Shown here: positions 1 through 12,100 of the stretch, piece after piece
Numbering within the stretch: the stretch's first letter is position 1
How the letters are laid out: each line of letters begins with the position of its first letter
Assembly: GCA_949987565.1 (NCBI GenBank)
Contig: OX465109.1
Span: forward strand, 19,383,821 to 19,447,820
DNA: 64,000 nucleotides
From: Luidia sarsii
Taxonomy: Eukaryota; Echinodermata; Asteroidea; Paxillosida; Luidiidae
Direction of reading: 5' to 3'
Notes under the pieces: model-generated
Told to the model about the DNA's origin: nothing
Seen by the model: the letters and a program-made list of their open reading frames with translations, nothing else
The model's database searches: none
Translations under genes and position numbers: made by a program

Positions 1-2570
1 ATTTGTCATGGTTTATATGAATAAAGTTGTTGTATGGTGTGTTGAATCTTTCATAATGTGAATTAGATTATATTAAACAGAATCTTAAGTATACTTTGTG
101 GATAAGATTTCATTTATAGTGTATAAATTCTTCTGACAACTTTTCAATCATAACAGGTCAATCACGTTCCCGAACGGTTTGGTTGACTTTTATCTGATTT
201 TTTTTTGTAAACTCAACCAATCAACTACTCGCCATCTATATAGGTGGGTTGATTGTTTTAGCTAATACTAAATCAGTTACACTCCCTCTATATGGGTGGG
301 TTGATGTCTCATTTTAATCAACAACGCGCCCGTTTGTGTAGGTTGGTACCCATGGCCAGGTACAAAGGTGCTAATGAGCTGAATTTGTCGTTTTTGGTGG
401 GGGGGGGGGAGGGGGGCCCTTTTTTCCAAAGAAACACTGAACCCATAAATACACAACATTGATGAACAGACATAAAGTTACATCATGGGGCATGTGTTCG
501 GAGATGAACATTGAATGGACTTGATTGAGAACTGGACATTCCTACTTCGGCAGGTGATTCTGTAAATCGCCACACCATCCAACTTGTCTTCATTCACGCG
601 AGCATGATATCAGCGACAAGGACACGGTTCGCCCAAGGATATACCCCACACCAGAGTGCGCCATGGGATCCACGCAATCAGGATTCTGCTAATGCTTCAA
701 GATCAACACCTTGCTCCTCAATGATCTGCTTCGAAATAGAAGACTATAATCATTGACCCAAAAACCGATGAAATCTACCACTGTAATTATTGACATTATG
801 CAACTGCATAATTGTTGGCAAGATAATTATGTTAGGTTCGAGAGGTTGTAAAAAATGTCATATTAAGAATTCAAATTAACTAAAAACATTGGACATCGTA
901 CCAGAGATCTCGGGTTTATTTTCCTAACCTATTAGTATTAATCCTTCGAACGTGCATTTTAGCATTATTAGTTGCCAAAATCAGGGACCCCCCCAAAAAA
1001 TAAAACACCCCGAAGACAAAACCAAAAACAAATTCAACTGACTGCCGAGGCTCAGACATTATTTGGGACTAATCGTGTACCATCCTCAAAGATGTGGCAT
1101 TGATACAACCTCACTAGCCTATCAACATTAATGTCGTAATAATTGCCAGGCGTTTAATGCTACAAAATGTGCAAAGCGACGCGCTTGCGGAGTGAATATA
1201 ACGGATGGATGTGAGTGGTTTGTGAACTTAACTAAGGATGCACCAAGTATTTCATTTTGTTAGAGGAAGTAATGATAAGCTTCTGTGTTGAATATGGAAC
1301 TGTATTATCTGGACATGGTGGAAGATTCTCATCTCATTCCTGCTAAGCCCTCAGTACGGATTATAAGACTCCCACACTGATGAACTTTGCGTACGCTGTA
1401 CGCGTTAAGTCTTAACTCGTGTAAGGTGCGTGCGTACGCCCCCTTACCCCAAGTCTTTCAGTCCCTTAGGCTAAGACATGATATACACAACACTAAAAAC
1501 CAATATGATTACAGATTTCATTATAACCCGTACGTTGCTGTCAAAAGGAATGGGAGCGAGTTTTTAAACATGTCTCAAATTAATGCAATCTCCATTTTAA
1601 AGAAAAGAAAGACCCAAAACAAAAACATATTGACTCAAATTTCGGTGCATCCGCGGTCAAGTTGTTAAGATAATAGGATAGTCAGGTTAATAGGATAATA
1701 GGCTGAGTAGGGGGAGTAGCTAGGTACGTTAGATTCAGAGGAAGTGGCGAATGTGTGAATGTGATGAAGCCTTTGGCAATTAGAGCGAAATCATGCGACT
1801 GCAAGCACACTAAATTCCAGCAGGCAGCGAGCTATAACATGCCGTTCGAACACTGGCATGCATGCAGTTAATGTTTACCATTTTCAAACCTATATTGTAT
1901 TAAAGTTACATGTGTATCTCAGAGTCCATGCCACATGATGCAGTTTTCGGCAGGTACCGTGGAGGTAATCAATTACACTGCCTGCATATCAAAGAAGAAC
2001 TTCTAATGCATCATAATGTATCAATATCCTTCAGCAAATAAGCTGATGATTTTGACTTAAAACAATACCAAAATGTTGCAAAATTATTGACTCAAACGAT
2101 ACCCCCATCGCAAATATCAAAACTTTAAAGGGTCTGAATTAAAAAAACAGGTCCTAAATTTGAGGGCCTAGATTTGATAATGGATCTCTTCTTGAAGATT
2201 TCCCGGAACTGATTGCCTTTAGATTGCCTCGTGTGACGTGTAGGCCTACTTCAACATTAAAACATCGCCCATAAGACAATACCTGGTTACCTGGTATACG
2301 GTCTCCAAGTAAGATCACATCAGGAGAGGACAACTTTAACCGTGGCACTGAACTAAGTGGACACCAAAGTGCGACCTACGGTTTGGATTGACTTCAAGTG
2401 ACATCAACAACGAGGAACAATTGAAGCATCATACTCAAGGGATTGGACATCACGTGATAATGACGTCACAGAGAAATCCCCGCCCGCAAACACTTTACAA
2501 CACAAACACTGACTGCCAATTTCATAATATTTAACTACCCTAAAGTGGGTTTAATTTTTTTTATACTTAG
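1..2570. other. No gene seen
   Basis: AT-rich flank. Near 235-345 the motif TATAGGTGGGTTGAT recurs about every 55 bp with decay. A G-run lies near 397-416. Otherwise nothing supportable. Confidence 0.5.
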
Positions 2571-2582
2571 GGAAAGAGTAGC

Positions 2583-2625
2583 AGGGTTTGGGTTAGGGTT
2601 GGAAGTTAGGGTTAGGGTTGGTTTT
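2583..2625 (+). repeat. Short interstitial telomere-like repeat
   Basis: Several TTAGGG-type hexamers (GGGTTAGGGTT, GTTAGGGTTAGGGTT) in 40 bp, directly left of an 8-bp satellite. Confidence 0.6.
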
Positions 2626-2669
2626 AAGAGAAGAGTAAGTTAGTAATTTAGTAAAGCTCCAGGTACATA

Positions 2670-3042
2670 TGGCTCCAAGGCTCCAAGGCTCCAAGGCTCC
2701 AAGGCTACAAGGCTCCAAGGCTTCAAGACAACATGGCTACAAGGCTCCAAGGCTCCAAGGCTCCAAGGCTCCAGGCTCCAAGGCTCCAAGGCTCCAAGGC
2801 TACAAGGCTCCAAGGCTCCAAGGCTCCAAGGCTCCAAGGCTCCAAGGCCTCAAGGCTCCAAGGCTCCAAGGCTCCAAGGCTCTAAGGCTCCAAGGCTCCA
2901 AGGCTCCAAGGCTCCAAGGCTCCAAGGCTCCAAGGCTCCAAGGCTCCAAGGCTCCAAGGCTCCAAGGCTCCAAGGCTCCAAGGCTCCAAGGCTCCAAGGC
3001 TTCAAGGCTCCAAGGCTCCAAGGCTTCAAGGCTCCAAGGCTC
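2670..3042 (+). repeat. 8-bp satellite (GGCTCCAA)n
   Basis: About 46 copies of GGCTCCAA, with some units changed (GGCTACAA, GGCTTCAA) or shortened. Open frames on both strands here (PRLQGSKA-type, SLGALEPW-type) follow from the repeat and are not genes. Confidence 0.95.
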
Positions 3043-3169
3043 AAGAAACCACATTGATTGTAATATATTGAATAAAAAAAGGCACAAAACAATGTATGAA
3101 ACAATTTACAAACTAATCCTGAATTCCTACTGAAATCGACACTGGGAAAATTCGTTCCCAATATCCTTT

Positions 3170-3350
3170 CGGTCGCCAAAAATCGTCATGAAATCCACCC
3201 GATCGCCGAAAATGGTCAGGAAATCCGTAAAATCACCAACATTCGTCACGAAATTCATCCAATCGCTAAAATTCGCCATTAAGTCAAATTGCTCGCTAAA
3301 ATTCGCCATTAAGTCAAATTGCTCGCTAAAATTCGTCAACTCAAATTGAC
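3170..3350 (+). repeat. Decayed minisatellite of about 31 bp
   Basis: Units of the form AAATTCGCCATTAAGTCAAA plus TTGCTCGCT; two adjacent copies are identical and the rest diverged. Opens the tandem-unit region that continues to 4.4 kb. Confidence 0.6.
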
Positions 3351-3749
3351 GCGCTCTATCTCCCCGCTGGTCCCTGTAAATCTTCACAAAAACTGATTTA
3401 TCGCTCGATAAAAATCGCCACGAAATTGATCCACTGGACGGTTTACGACGCCAGGAGTCAAGGAACAACCAGGAACGAATGACATCGATGGGACAATGAG
3501 CCATTCACCAGTCCTCAGGTAAACGAAAAGTCAAAAGAAACTAATAGGCTTGTGATTCAAAATACTTATTTGACAGTTGTTTCTTTTTTTGGTTGCCATT
3601 TCCTTTTGGTTATTTTCCGATCACGATTATTAACAAACTATGAACAAATTTCATTTATTGTATCTTATACAATCATAATTATTGTTCTGTATTGTAGAAC
3701 TCACAGATGTGTTTTTTCTTCATTGAGTAGAACTAACATAATTTCTAAG

Positions 3750-4417
3750 GATCCGGAAGCAGGGGGGATGACGATCTGACGATGACCCTGCTTGTAGAGC
3801 AGTCCATCCATCAATCATCAGGTAAAGGAAAAGACAAAATAAAGCATCCCATAACCATCAAATCGCCCTTTATCGTCGGGTTATTTTCATCTTGTCTTCA
3901 CCATCACACAAAAGCAAAGACAAAGAAATAATTTAATCTATCTTAACTTTCACCCATTCAAAACTTGTTCGTGTCGCCATAGATATATGCGAAAAGACAA
4001 CTTTTCTGACCTCCGAGATGGTGGGAAACCAAGGAACTTTGACTGCAGACGTCGCTAGGATCCGGAAGCAGGGAGGATGACGTATGGATGATGGCCCTGC
4101 TTGTAGAGTGGTCCATTGACCAATTCATAGGTAAAATTACAAACATGACCTCTATTATGGTCTTATAATCAAATTTTGTGAAAACCGCCATCGGCCTTGA
4201 TTGAGACGCTGGAGCAGTTTTGGATAATCATTGTCATTTCAGAAACCCATGTTTCATTCTTAATATCACAGATACATCAATTTGGTGAAGTTGAGTTTTA
4301 CAATCTTCAAGACATTGGCATAATTATTCAGTCAATGAACGCAGACGTCCAGAGGCAGGGAGGATGACGATTGGATGATGGCCCTGTTTGTCGAGCGGGT
4401 AATTCATAAATTCTCAG
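3750..4417 (+). CDS. Tandem array of small exon-like segments (3 copies, phase 1-1)
   Basis: Segments 3750-3821, 4059-4130 and 4355-4417 each have AG before and GTAAA/GTAAAT after, and lengths divisible by three (72, 72, 63). They share one open frame: DDLTMTLLVEQSIHQS, DDVWMMALLVEWSIDQF and DDDWMMALFVERVIHKF. A fourth, stop-containing relative ends at 3518. Donor spacing is 303, 309 and 287 bp. They encode an acidic-then-amphipathic helix, but I cannot name the family. They could be exons of a plus-strand gene whose other parts lie left of the window, or a decayed exon array. Confidence 0.35.
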
Positions 4418-4424
4418 GTAAATG

Positions 4425-5296
4425 GACACACATAAAATTAGGTTTGTCTTGACAGTTTTTGACAGTGATTGAGTAGCCTCCCTTGTTACATGATCTACAT
4501 TACCTGGTGTCCAGAATGCCAGCTCAGAAGATTCAGAAGAAATGGACTGCATGACCCTTTGGCATATTCCTTACTTCTACTACAGTTTATTCATTGTAAG
4601 TTTCCACTCAAATGAAGATAATAATACAGTTGTCTTTACGTATAAAAATGGTTTCGCGTGATAGACTTTCCAGTCAGGAGACTGTAGCACCCTAAACTTG
4701 GAGGTGAAAATTAACTTTGTAGCTACATTCTCTGGATTGAATACATACATTAGTTTAAAAAAACACTTTTGAATCATAAAACTTGTAAATGAACTTCATC
4801 AGGAGATCATGAAATCTATTGTTAAGAAACATATAAACATCAAAAGACAATCGAAACATGTTAAAAATAATGCTATACACAGAACAGTTAAAATGTTAAA
4901 GCTACGCTTGCTTCACACAAAAATTTAAGGAGAATTGCAAATGGACAGAAATAGTGTAAGAAAAAGGTTTGCACGTTAAAAGTATATTGCATCTTGGATA
5001 TTATGTCCTTTCTCCTAACAAAGAATTGTTATAAAATATACTGTTAAAATATCTCTATGTAAGTTCATGCGTCTAAAATATAAAATATGAACTTTTTTGA
5101 TAGAAAATTTGAGGGGATTTAATGAAAAGTTCAAGGGGTAAGTAATTTTGCATCTTGCTGAACTAGCTCACTGCATGCAGTAACAGTACTGTGCATAGGA
5201 TTGTAAAACTACACTCAATGGGTATTATTGTAATAGGTCTTATATGCACATGGTGTCATTTCTGAAGCACACTCTTTTTAGTGGTCAAATTGGCTC
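4425..5296. other. No gene seen
   Basis: AT-rich DNA between the exon-like array and a MITE; no exon or repeat supported. Confidence 0.4.
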
Positions 5297-5681
5297 TTAA
5301 AGCCCCTACACAACATTGGTTGAGGTCATAGAATAGCATCCATACATTGTCTGATCCAACATAATTATGCATAAAATAGCACACCTGTGAAAATTTCAGC
5401 TCAATCTGCCAACCGAGTATCGAGAAAATCGTGAAAACTGCTTCATTTGTTTAGCGAAAATGCAGCATTCAACGCCGTACTGTTCCGAAATTAGTTTAGA
5501 TCTTGGTGAGACGTAAACTATTTCTGTTACTCATTTCTCCCAAAGCCAAAATACAACATTTTAGGCAGAAATATTTCAGTGAGAGGTTTCTACCCTAACC
5601 ATCTTCAAACTGTATAAGTTTCATGTAAATCTGTGAACATTTCTGTTTTTCGATCTTACCAATGTTGTGTAGGGGCTTTAA
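5297..5681 (+). mobile_element. TTAA-flanked MITE, copy 1
   Basis: Starts TTAAAGCCCCTACACAACAT and ends with its inverted copy (ATGTTGTGTAGGGGCTTTAA). TTAA at both edges is the target site of piggyBac-type elements. No coding capacity. Lies just past the ADAM-FAM171 stop codon. Confidence 0.85.
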
Positions 5682-5976
5682 GTTAGGACATACATGTAGG
5701 TCTCTTGGGTTCAAATCCCGACCCAGTCAAATTTTCTTTGTTTCTGAAATAAGATCTTTCAGATTCCTGGAAACTTGGCCTAGGTTATAATTAGTACAAC
5801 TTTAAGTACAAACTCACCAAAACTATAAATCCAGAAAAGAATACAGCCTGTTGTATGCATATACCAGGCCCTGGTGTATCATGTCTTCAGACGGTAATAG
5901 ATGACAGAGAAACATGAAAATGAGTCACGGGAGGGATCATCAGAGGCACTTAATGAAGGACATTAATAGGAAACTG

Positions 5977-6184
5977 TTACGACGTGAAGGTGATCTCAGC
6001 CTGGGTGGTAGAGGACGCTGCCTCCTTGGGGGCGGCAGGGAGGTTGTCGTTGACCTCCAGTGCCACGTCGTCCGAGGCCATGGCTGGGTTGGAGAAGGTG
6101 CGGGGGTGCATCTCCACCTCCATCTCGCTGGGCTTGACCGGCAGAGTGCCTTGCATGGATCCCTCAGCATTCCTCCTGCTTTTC
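5977..6184 (-). CDS. Exon 29: cytoplasmic tail and stop
   Basis: Acceptor CCCTCAG. Encodes KSRRNAEG, then a Pro/Ser/Glu-rich tail of about 70 residues ending AEITFTS and TAA (5979-5977). It is much shorter than the tails of vertebrate FAM171 proteins and has no obvious SH3 or kinase motifs. I see no clear AATAAA directly downstream. Confidence 0.9.
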
Positions 6185-9100
6185 CTGAGGGGGAGGGGTG
6201 TGAGGGAGAGATAGAGTTATCATCAGTATCTATTTGTAGATATAACTTGATGTTTGCGTCGAGGAGAATGTAATTCAAAGAGGTTTTACCACAACGTTGT
6301 GTTTACCACAACGTCGAGTAAGGGCAAAACCCCTTTGAATTAGTATCTATTTGATTTGAGGCCCCTTTAGCAAACATACTTCGATGAGTTGTGACCTTAA
6401 TTGCTCCAGTAGTGTCAAACTGCAAGAGGAATTACCACTCTGGAACACCAGCTCCATTTGTTTTGCCATTCACAAAATCCATTTGATTCCCAAAAATCGT
6501 CATAGATTTCATACAATCAAGTACAATTGCCACTATATCTAAGATTTTATCACAAAGACTAATTGACTATTTGGGATAGTTGGCAAAGACTAATTGACTA
6601 TTTGTGTAGGCCAGTAGGCCACCATCTATGGGCTGGATAGCTCCGATGAAAGAGCACTGATACATTAATTCAGAGGTCTCGGGTTCAAGTCTCAAGCCCA
6701 GGCAAAGATTTCTTTGCCAATTTCTAAATTTCATCATAAAGTTTCCAGTCAGTTTTGTTTGTTAGATTTTATCACAGAAACATTTTCTTTTCTGCCAATG
6801 AGAAACGTCCAGCAAGGAAACCATTTAAACACTCTCTACTTTTGAGATTTTAATTTGGGTCATTTTATTCAGTCAGCATGTTTGCAACAGTTTTGTGGGG
6901 TTTTTTGGCGACAATGAAAATACAATTTGATAAGGGTTTCCTTTTTCACTTATTCTATTTATGCAATTTCGCCCAAAACAATTCTATAAAACCACTTGAG
7001 ATTAAGGGCTAAGGAAGGAAGGAGAGAGGGAGGATGGAAGGAGACAGGGAGGAACTCAGGAAAGCTACTTACTTTCTGATGTTGAAGATGACACATCCCA
7101 AAATGATCACCAAGGGTAGGCCCAGCAGGCAGCCAGTTAGGATATAGAGGATCAATTCTGTGGTGTCAATTCCAGTCACCTGGCCTGTTTTGATAGTCGT
7201 CTTAGGAGCTGATGATGAGGACAAAGGGAATAAAAACCAAAACAGGCAGGAAAATATATTTAACTTTTAAAGAGAAGGTCGAAAAACATCAATGTCCACA
7301 GATTTCCTTCTAATTTGCACAGTTTGTAGATGGTCATGATAGAATCCTTATGTTGAAATCTTATGGTCTGGGATGCTGTACTTTTCGAGAACATCGACAA
7401 AATTAATAGTTTATTACTCACAAGTAATAAAGTATTTCTCACCCTACAGAACGGTGTGTAAACCATGACGTTTTTTGCATTTTTCTACTTTCTCAGATTA
7501 CCATTTGAGCTAAAACCTTTGCAGTACTGCGTGTTTGGAATTTTGTTATGGTTTAATACCCAAACTGTGGCAATCCTTTGACCATTAGCAATGTTATATA
7601 GGGCCTTTAAGGAAAGTGCACGTAAGGTTCCTGTCACATAAGTAGTTCTGTCTTCACCATTGGAAGGTTTTGAGAAATGCCATGAACATTATGACATGTT
7701 AAAGACACCAGGCCAAGACCAACTTCAACACAGGTCACTACTTTCAGAAGGCGTGTGGCTGTCCTCTCTGTAGACATTAAGGAAACTTACTTATCTACTT
7801 TCTGAGGACTTCTTACAGGAAAACTCGTAGTCAGACATGACAAGTTTCCCAAGGCCTTCCATATTCATTCCAAACTATCAGCAATGGGAGATTGAAGCTC
7901 CCAGCTCCCGGAGTAGAGTGCGGGATAATTTGCTGCTATCCATACTATCGAGAGTGCTGGCGGTCCCTGTATATTATACTACTACTACTAGTTGTAGTCT
8001 ACTACAACTACTACTATTCGTGATGCATCTAGTTATGACCGATGCCTAATTGGGTCTCATGGACCGTACTTTTTCCTCATGATCATGAGCCTGTAAAGCA
8101 TAGTACATTTGAGTTCATTAGAGTCATCCATACCTGAATTTCTCTTCATCAGTATGTCTACACAGGTGATTCTGCACCAACCACTCACTCTAAAACTCCT
8201 TTGAGAATCGGCTGCCCCCAAAATGAGTGGGCATGAATGGATTTGTGGATGTCCCAGACAATGCCCGGCAATTAGCTGAATATATACTCACGTGGTTTGA
8301 GGGTGGTCGACTGGCCATCTCTCTCGGCGGCCAGATACCAGGACAAGTGGGGTGCCGTGAAGCTCCAGAAGACAAGCAAGTCGTCCCCAATCACAATGAC
8401 ACCTGTTCCCACCTCCTCCCAGAGGGCTACAGGAGAAAGCACCATGACACATGCGTATTAAAGATTAAAGGAGTACATGTAGTTCTTTCCCAAAAGAATA
8501 GCTCAGTATCTAATCTAACACAGAAATGGCTCATCACAGTTTCCGAGCCTAAAGGAAGTAGTGCAACATTGTTAACAAATATCAATATTAAAGTCAAACA
8601 AACCAAGGACAAACTGACAGGGAACTTTTGAACAATTTGAAAAAAACTTTGCCAATTTTTCAAATATCAATATTGTCGCTATGACCGTTACCAGCTCAAT
8701 GGTCAAGTGGTTATGCTGTCCACACTAGACAGCAAGAGTCGTGGGTTTGAATCCCACCCGTGCTGCCTATATATTCAAGCAGGCAATCAAGGAAAGTACT
8801 GCAAGAGTATGCAGTACTAATTATATCAAGTTGGGCATACCCTCATTGAATAATGTTCTAGACATAAAAATCATACCACATCTATGATGCAGTGCAGTAC
8901 CTACTGCAGTACAGATTTGAATTAACCACACCACCTTGAAAGTGGTTCAGATGTCTGCACTAAAAAGCAGGAGTCGTGGGTGTGATGATGATCACTGCAA
9001 TTGGTTTGGTTTTTTTTCCTTCTTAAGGAACAAATTTATACGCAGGCTTTTTGTCACGTGACCACTAATCATAATCATCCAAATGCACCAAGGACAAAGA

Positions 9101-12100
9101 AGGATGAACCATGGCAACATATGTATTTTTAAGAACACATGTATATGTGTATGAAAGATTTGCCTTACTCAACGTATAATGAACACTGTTTGCTCAGTGC
9201 TTTGCCTGATTGCCTGCTGAAAAAATACAGGCAGCTCATCAAGAGAATTTAAACCTGCAACTCATTTTTTCTAGTGCAGATATCGACCACTTGGCCACCA
9301 ACTGTTCTGGGGCGAATCCGTATTGAATTACATTCTCCTTAATGCAAAATCAATCATATCAATGAATTCACCTGTTGATTCGTTGTACGTCCATATGCCG
9401 ACCTCCATACCCGCCTTGACATTGAGTCCCTGTTCAAGGGGCACCGTCATCTCAACGCTGCCCTCAATGGGCACCACAGCCCCAGAGTCCTGGTCAGTAA
9501 TGGTCAGCTCCAGCGCCCCAAGGGGCTTGAGCTCCACCGTGCCCAGGCCGGACGTGGCTGCCATGATGGCTGGGATGAGGCTGAGGTCGGAGGTCAGCAA
9601 GTAGCCGGCGCTGATGGCTGTATCGTTGATGAGGGCGGGGTTGAATTGGAACATTGCCTTCTGACCGTAATCTGTCCGTGGGTGATAAGACAAGATCAAA
9701 GCCCCATTACTCATTATTTTTTCCTTTTTTTTAAAATGAATTTCGCCAAACACAAGGCCCCAAAATGCAACTCAAAATGTAGGGCTAAAAGAACCAGGAG
9801 TGTAATAGATCAGGAGGAAGAAAGATGAAAGAAGAAAGATTTTTGACAATACTCCAGTAATATGCAAAAATGTAGCAAAATGCTTAAACTGACTAAAATG
9901 ACCATAGAGAATATCAAACATTACAATTTCAATCCTGGCACTTTCTCAAAGGAATTTGTTTCGTTCTTAGCAGAACATCTATCAAAGCACCTCTTTCAAA
10001 AGCATTCTGCCTTTGAGAGAGTTCCTGCTGGGATCAAAACGCATGTCATGCCCTCCTAATTTTTGACAATATTTTGCTCATTAGCTAGGTCACATCTGAA
10101 GTGCAATTTGATTTGGACATGTCCAATTATCTTGAGCCTTTATTCATGAACTCTGTGGGCCTCATATACTTTGGCTAAACTCACCGTTGAAATCTGTCTC
10201 AATCACCACATCACCGTCCACTCTCTGCACTGTGGCCTCTTTCAATTGAGTGAGCTTCACTTCCAAATCTGCAAGAAAGAGTTAACTCAATTGAGTCACA
10301 TTGAAATATTGGCAAAGAAAACTTTGACTGGACCGAAACTTGAACCTTAACTTACCAGTACTCTTCCTTCTGAGCTCTCCAGGCCTTAGATGGTGGCCTT
10401 CCCTAATAGTCAATTAGTCCTTGCCAGGGTGGGGGTGCCAGTCAGAAGCAATTCAACCATTAACTCCTGTATATATCTCCAGGGATTACACCCCGCTTTC
10501 ATTAAGATGCAAACCACCTATTATTGTTGTAAACCTGGCTAAAACAGCTCAGGGATCACGCAGAGTGGATGCAGCTTTTACAATTCAAGTCGAACAAACA
10601 AAGGAAAACTGACTTGGAACTTTTGAACAAATTTTTACAAAATTGGCAAAGAAAACTTTGACTAGACCGGGTTCAAGTTCCGGTCCATTCAAAGTTTACT
10701 TTGTTTGAAGTTTGAAATTTGTTCAAAGGTTCCCAGTCAGTTTTTCCTTAGATTTACTTGAAATGATTCACCTTGCCATAATTATATTTGGGGATTTGCA
10801 AGTAAAGTGGTCTATTATGTAAAATATGTTTAGGATTTTGTGAGTAAATATAAAGCCTGCTTCTGTTTTATGTTTCAGGTGTTACCTTGAGGTTCACCGG
10901 CACTCCAGCGTATGGCGTTACTCGTGTAACCTGTCTTGCTGACCACCACTCCTAGACTGCCCTCTGCCTGAATGGAGCTACTGATGTCCACCACATTGGT
11001 CATCATGCTGATGGGCAGCATCTTGGTCTCCCCTCCCATGATGGAAACTCTGATGGAGACGTCATAGAGAGCGAGGCCCTGGGAGTTCAGGATGGTAAGC
11101 TTGAGGTTGACTGGAATGTAGCCAGGGGCTTGGCTTGTGATGACAGGTGGTTCTGTTGAAGGTTGGCTGGTGGTGGATGGCTGTGGTATAGTGGGATCCG
11201 GGGGCATTGGAGTCGACGGAGATTGAGATGGGGTGGGCTGTTGGGTTGATGGAGCTTGAGTAGAGGGTTGTTGGGTGGAGGGTAACTGGGTGGGAGGTTG
11301 TGAAGAGGGCTGAATGGTTGAAGGCTTTTCGGGTGTGGGCTGTTGGGTTGATGGAGCTTGAGTAGAGGGTTGTTGGGTGGAGGGTAACTGGGTGGGAGGT
11401 TGTGAAGAGGGTTGAATGGTTGAAGGCATTTCGGGTGTGGGCTGTTGGGTTGATGGAGCTTGAGTAGAGGGTTGTTGGGTGGAGGGTAACTGGGTGGAAG
11501 GAGGTTGTGAAGAGGGTTGAATGGTTGAAGGCAGTTCGGGTGTGGGCTGCTGGGTTGATGGAGCTTGAGTAGAGGGTTGTTGGGTGGAGGGTAACTGGGT
11601 GGAAGGAGGTTGTGAAGAGGGTTGAATGGTTGAAGGCAGTTCGGGTGTGGGCTGCTGGGTTGATGGAGCTTGAGTAGAGGGTTGTTGGGTTGAGGGTAAC
11701 TGGGTGGGAGGTTGTGAAGAGGGTTGAATGGTTGAAGGAATTTCGGGTGTGGGCTGCTGGGTTGATGGAGCTTGAGTAGAGGGTTGTTGGGTGGAGGGTA
11801 ATTGAGTTGAAACCATTTCAGAGGTCATCAGCGGTTGGGTTGTGGGATTCACAGTTGAAAGAATTTGTGTGGTGGGTCGAATGGTTGTGGATTCTGGGGT
11901 TGGCTGAGTAGATGGTGCCTGTGTGGATGGCTGCTGTGTCATCGGTAGTGTGCCCATATCTTCAGTACTTGGTTGAAGAGAAGTCTGACGCTCAGTTGAC
12001 ATCGGGAAAGTTGTAATAGGTTCTACAGTTGAAATCAGGCTTGGGGTAGAAGGCAGTGGGACTGATGTTTTGGTATCGGTAGACAATGGAGTGACACTTT

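Noticed and set aside
1387..1668. Plus frame of 93 codons
   Set aside because: No recognisable domain, no splice context, composition like the flank.
2640..3179. Frames of PRLQGSKA / SLGALEPW repeats
   Set aside because: Result of the 8-bp satellite.
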